Positions 59,088 to 64,000 of a stretch of 64,000 bases of DNA are shown here, in pieces. The translations under genes and the position numbers were made by a program. Under the pieces are notes generated by a model. The model did no database searches. It was not told the DNA's origin and saw only the letters and a list, made by a program, of their open reading frames with translations. The stretch is from Monarcha castaneiventris obscurior (taxonomy: Eukaryota; Chordata; Aves; Passeriformes; Monarchidae), in the NCBI GenBank assembly GCA_026261815.1, contig JAMPIT010000848.1:2232001-2296000 (forward strand), given 5' to 3'. The number at the start of each line of letters is the position of its first letter. The stretch's first letter is position 1.

Positions 59088-62000
59088 CTGCAGAGAGAAG
59101 AGGGGATAACAGTGAGCGCCCTCTGAGCCAAGGTCATCCCAGCTCACCCAGCAAACCCTGGCTGGCACCAAAATTGAATCAGCCCATCTGGCACAGCAGC
59201 ACTCAGAATTTGCCCACATGACCCAAAACTCTACACTCAGGGAGAGAAGAACAGATTTTCAACAAGGAAGGTGCCCAGATGCTCAAGGGTAAGGTGGACA
59301 GTTTGCACACAGGGAACAGGGCAGGTGTATTTGCAAATATGAGCATGTTCACGTGTTGCAGTGAGGCAGCAGGTGCTGCAGAACGGGCTCGTTACTGTGC
59401 TGCTCAGAGGAATGACCGAGGCATCACACAGGCATCTTTGGTGGCTGAACTCCTCTGTGTGTCACCAGCCCCGAGCTGCTGCACCTCGCCAGAGGCACTG
59501 TGCCCCTGCTCAGCACACAAGACAGGTTTTACCCCAAATTTCTCTCTTGTAGCTCTCCAGCAAACAGCACCCATTGTCCAGGAACTCCTTCACTTGCTGC
59601 AGCCTGAGGGGCTGATTTCACCAGAGCTATTCTCTCCTTCTCAGCTTGGCTCTCTGAGTCCTCTCCACTCTTTCCCAGCACATCTCCTTGCTCCATAGGG
59701 CTAGAGGCAATGGGAGTTATTTTACTGGCCAGCTGTCATATTCCTCACATGCCTCATGCTCGGGGCCCTGTGATCTTTTTGCTAAAAGCAGGGCTGGCTT
59801 TACAGCCCAGCTGCTCACAGTCTGGGAAGGAGCTGACTTCAAACAGCAAGGTTGCACCTTAAAAACAAGGGTGGGTGATGCACAGTATATTCAGCTGCTT
59901 TGTTGCACTCAAGTCTTGCCAAGAGCTGCCTTCCCCTTCACTGTCATATTTTCTGAGGCTCCCCATATTCCCTGTTTCACATACAAACCCACATATTTTT
60001 GTGTGATAAGCAGTTAGCATTCCTCAAACACCAGTTCACCCCAAATTACAACCTTTACTGAGGTCTTAGGGAGTCTGATGAGTCCTTTTGAGATTCAAGT
60101 TGGTATCTAGTCATGTTCTAGGACAAAAAAGGAGGAAAGATGCAGTTCTCATTCCTGCATTGAAAACTCTCCAGAGGAATTTTTGTACTGTTAGTCATGA
60201 AATGAGGATTGATTCCTTCCTATTAAACTGAGATGCAGCAGGCAGACAAGACAAGCTGAAGTCTGAACACTGAACAGGTGCAATGAAAAGGTGACAGAAA
60301 TGCTGTTCTGAGACCCTTACAAGGGAGAAGATGCACACATCTGACATTCTGAGTAGCTGCAGGGAAAGAACTAAAAGTAGGGCATCAATCCCATCTGATA
60401 CAGGCAACAGTGTGACTTGACAAGGGGCCAAAAACACTGTTCAGAGCCTGTGATAGAGAAGAGGGTGCAGAGCTGCTGTGGCTCAGCCTGTCCCTCCCTG
60501 GGATGACACCCCTTTCTGCTGGAGCCATGATTCACCTCCCTGCCCACACGCACACGTTATCTATCTCCCCACTTTCTCTGCAGGCTGAGCTGCCTGGGAT
60601 TGCAGTCATTCTTGGTCTTTTAATCCAAAATTACTACAGCTCCTGAAAAACCCAGAGACATGATGAGGCAAAAAACAGCATTTTTAAGCTGCTGCTTGCA
60701 AGCAGGGGGTCTGAGCCAGTTGTGAACAGAGAAAGCACCTCCTTTTTTGGTAGCATATAATCAGCGTGATTAATTCCACTATAATCTGGCAGGGGCCAGG
60801 GGGAATGAGTCTGTGCTCTCCATGCCTGGGGGATCAGAGTGGGCTGGGTGTGCTGTGCCTGGGGCACACAGCCTGCCTGGCGCCAGCCCCAGGGAAGAGG
60901 CTCGCAAAGGGAGGATCCAGCTCTTCATCCTGGCAGGACCTGCTCCAGGCCCTGCCTTTGTCCTGCTGCTCCTGGAGGATGAGATTCATCATCAAGAGAT
61001 AAAACTCTCCCTTTCAGTTGCTCTCTGAGCGAGGCAGATGCTATCCTGACCAATTCCCGGCCAATCAGCCAGCTGGCTCCAGCTGGGGGAGCAGCAGGCA
61101 GCTCCTGGCAAGGGCTTTCCTCAAAGCAGCTCCCAAAGAAGTAGTCTGGAAGTGCACTGGAGGTGGGGTCTGCTCTCACTTGTAAGAACAGAGCTGAACA
61201 TGTCACCAGGTGGGTGCAGATGGCTCCTGCATGCTCAGCTCTCTCCCAGCACCTGGGGACAACACAAGAGAACAGCCTGGGGATGTTGGAGGTTATGAGA
61301 TAGCTCCCAATTATGCTTTTCTCCTGCTGGAGTTCTGCTTTCCTCTAGAGAAGCTGCTGGATGCTATCTGGCTGCAATTCCTGCAGAAGAAGAGATGGCA
61401 AGACCAAGAAGATCCAGCCTGGGCTGCAGAGTTTCAGTGAGGATGCTATGGGTGGTGGGGAGCTGAGACACCACTGTGAGACACCACGGCCTCAGGGGGA
61501 GCAGGGCTGTACAATGAGGGGTGTGAGGCCAGGGACACTCTGGGGCAGCTCCTGCACACACAGAGCGATGACAAGAAGCTGAGCAGCACAACTTTGGCAT
61601 CCTGCACTGCAGCTCTCGCTCTGTGGGACACAGCTGACCTCTGCTCCTGTCCTCCTGCTTGCAAAGTCATCCAGTTTGACTGAGAGGGGCTTTGTCAACA
61701 CAGCTGCACTTTCAAATCTGGCACCTCCAGCAGACCACATGTTGGCCCTGTCAGCATCCCAGGAGAGCACTGCTCTCCCAGCCAGCAGCCTGGCCTCAGC
61801 AGGAATGCTGATGCCCTGTGCTGGGTCCCTCCATTGCTGAGATCATTTATATGGCAGCAGCCAGGTGATGAATGTTAGGCTTTCAGAGACATGGCCTGGT
61901 GTCTTAAGTACCTCTTCCCTGGCTGAGCTGCACATCCCCAGCGCACCTTGGGAAGGCAGTGCTGCTCAGAGCCCTCCAAAATCCCATGCTGAGGGTTTAG

Positions 62001-63444
62001 TAGCACTGTGACAAAGCCCAGCCTAGAGGAAAGGGCCCAGCCATAACAATAACATCTAGCTGGCCTCGAGTATCCCTGAATTTATTATTTATCCACGTGG
62101 CTGGCAGAGCCTGGGAGCTCAGCACAGAGGAAAACGTGGCCCTGGCAGCAAAGCAGGAGACAAACACCAGCCACCCTGGGAGAGCCCAGTGCATGCAGCA
62201 CAACAGCCTGTCCCATGCCACGGCCTGGGGTCTGCCAGGAGCAGGAGTTCAGAAAAGAAAAAGCCCAGGGAGGTGTGAGGGTGTCAGGAAGATGATTTTC
62301 AAACCTCAAAAGGGAAACATACAAGAGGAAAAATTTCTTCCAAGGTTAAGATCTTCTCAAAATGCAGAATAAGCTTTTGCAAAAAGGAAATGCCAGCCTT
62401 GATAAATTTGATGCTATTCAGGCCCACTTCAATCAGGGCCACAATTTTTTATTTACTGCTGTTGTGCTGTCAGCTCCCAGTACCTCTGCACTAAACAGCC
62501 CCTGCAAAAACCAGCAGAGGAGAAAGTCTGGAGATAAAGGAGCTCAGCAGGAAACAAACAGAGACCATGGGGCTTTAGAGCAGCCAGCAGCAGAATCCAA
62601 AAGACCCTTTTCAAGGCAGCACTGGAAAATGAGACACAAACAATAAATGCATCCAGCTGGAGGAAATAAACACAAAGAGGGGCCTTTGCAAACCCACACC
62701 AGTGCTCCCTGTCCCAAAAGGCAGCACTGCCAGGATCAGCGCTTCCCAACTGCACCCTGAGCCATCTCCCTGGGCAATGCTGTTAAAAATAGCTCCAGTG
62801 AATTCTTTGCAAGGAGGAGCAGCAGCCTGGTGCCGAGCCGAGGGGAAGCATGCGGGCAATGTCTGCAGCCCCTGTCCCAGCCCTGCTGCCACTGCCTCCT
62901 GGCTGCATCATGGCGGCTGCCAGGCTTCACACCCCAGCAGGACGGGAGGGTTAAATGCATCTGCTGCTTCATTTGCTCCCCTGGCATGGCTCTAATGCTC
63001 TAATCGTTTTTGTACTAGTGCAGGACAGAGCACCACTGCTGTCCTTCCTGGCCATCTCCCAGAAATGCTGCCTGAATCATTCCTCCAGCTGCTGCTAAAA
63101 TCCCCCGTGGACACACGAGCCGCAGCTGAGCACCGCGCTAACAGGTGAGGCCCAAACCGAGGCAGCACGCCCATCTCTTTGGACAGTTTACACAGTTTTG
63201 CACATCCACATTGGATTAGACTGCAATGAAATTGGAATTAGCAGGGAATACTGCAAATACCAGGCAGGGCTGGGGTGCCTGAAGATGCAGCAACGACCTT
63301 GCAGCTAGAAATAGGGGAAGAGTTCAGCTCTCTACCCTCACATTTGCTTATTAGGGGAATGACAGACCTCTCCAGCACTGTCCTTCCTTCTCCAGGGTCT
63401 CCCTTCTCCCACTGATTCAGCAAATCCTGAGCAAGGACCAACTG

Positions 63445-63486
63445 AACACCCCTCCAACCCAACCCATTCTATGATTCTGTGATTCT
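63445..63486 (+). repeat. CR1 LINE 3' terminus
   Basis: CCCTCCAACCCAACCCATTC followed by TATGATTCTGTGATTCT, the CR1 tail with its octamer repeats. The 5' extent is uncertain. Confidence 0.85.
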
Positions 63487-63817
63487 TGCCATTCTTGATA
63501 TTAGGAGCTGTCTAGAAGACCATTAAGCAAAAGTAACTAATGAGTCAGTTCTAGGAAGAGAGTCTTCTGCTGAACTCCTCTCTCCTGGAAGCTGGCTTTT
63601 CCACTCCCAGCCAAATCCCTGCCCCAGCATCCAGCAGGAATCATTCTGTCCTTCTAAAGAAACTTAAAATAATTCGTTTGTCTTGGCAGGAATGTTTGCA
63701 GCACTCAGAAGGGATCACGGGAAAGCTGAAGAAGCATTTTTGTTAATGGCAACACGGTCCCTTCTGTGCTCACATCGTGAAGGCCAAGAGGACCCAGACC
63801 TGACCAGCACACACCTG

Positions 63818-63873
63818 GGCTGGGGCTGGGACTGGATGACATTTAAAGGTCCCTTCCAGAATTCTATGATTCT
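63818..63873 (+). repeat. CR1 LINE 3' terminus
   Basis: GGCTGGGACTGGATGAC, then TTTAAAGGTCCCTTCCAGAA and TTCTATGATTCT: the avian CR1 3' end in sense orientation, slightly degenerate. Confidence 0.88.
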
Positions 63874-64000
63874 ACATCCTGACTAGGACAGAACTTCCTG
63901 GCTTCTCCATTTGACACACCATCTTCATACTTGTGTCACCTCTATAGCTGGAGCATCCCTTTCTTCCTGCTCAGGCCCAATCCATCTCCTTTGTGTCTCT

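Larger units (their letters stand above)
59088..64000 (-). other. JPH2 intron continuing beyond the window
   Basis: No MORN-repeat coding sequence (GXYXGXWXXGXRHGYG-like) is found in any frame, so the upstream JPH2 exons lie beyond 64000. Two CR1 tails (63445-63486, 63818-63873) are the only elements recognised. Other open frames are short and unassignable. Confidence 0.6.

Noticed and set aside
59088..64000. Search for JPH2 MORN-repeat exons or exon 1
   Set aside because: No glycine/tyrosine MORN pattern in any frame; those exons must be beyond the window.
1..64000. CRISPR arrays, bacterial operons, rRNA or tRNA genes
   Set aside because: No regularly spaced direct repeats, no ribosome-binding-site-linked ORF chains and no recognisable structural RNA sequence; the window is plainly vertebrate nuclear DNA.

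Overview
This is vertebrate nuclear DNA, almost certainly from a bird and probably a songbird-like neoavian. The genes have multi-exon structure with GT-AG introns, the interspersed repeats are CR1 LINE tails (the avian 3' end with its ATTCTATGATTCT repeat), and there is an avian-type endogenous-retrovirus solo LTR starting TGTCCTGG. The gene content matches human chromosome 20q / chicken chromosome 20. There are no bacterial features, no CRISPR array, and no rRNA or tRNA that I can support.

Four protein-coding genes are visible. (1) SLC13A3 (sodium/dicarboxylate cotransporter NaDC3), + strand, exons 2-13 at 3289-18876; exon 1 lies left of the window. (2) OCSTAMP (osteoclast stimulatory transmembrane protein), + strand, two coding exons at 26109-27146 and 28127-28492. 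(3) A thyrotropin-releasing-hormone receptor paralogue, best fitting the TRHR3 type, + strand, two coding exons at 39622-40383 and 43455-43835, with a CpG-rich 5' end. (4) JPH2 (junctophilin-2), - strand, only its last three coding exons at 59087-58969, 55603-54813 and 53680-53600; the MORN-repeat exons lie right of the window. The TRHR-like gene and JPH2 converge tail to tail.

The spaces between genes (about 7 kb, 11 kb and 10 kb) show no convincing further exons. They hold CR1 fragments, a solo LTR at 33793-34346 with a perfect 5-bp target-site duplication (GTCAC), a second LTR-like stretch near 36.2-36.5 kb, and short simple repeats. The genes do not form a pathway: they act in renal/astroglial dicarboxylate uptake, osteoclast fusion, TRH signalling and cardiac/skeletal dyad architecture.

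The most interesting biology is evolutionary. OCSTAMP, the TRHR-like gene and JPH2 each have a paralogue (DCSTAMP, TRHR, JPH1) on human 8q, so the window looks like a preserved ohnologue block from the vertebrate genome duplications. It still carries a TRH receptor that placental mammals appear to have lost from this position, with every TRH-contact residue I can check intact. I found no previously undescribed molecular system here.
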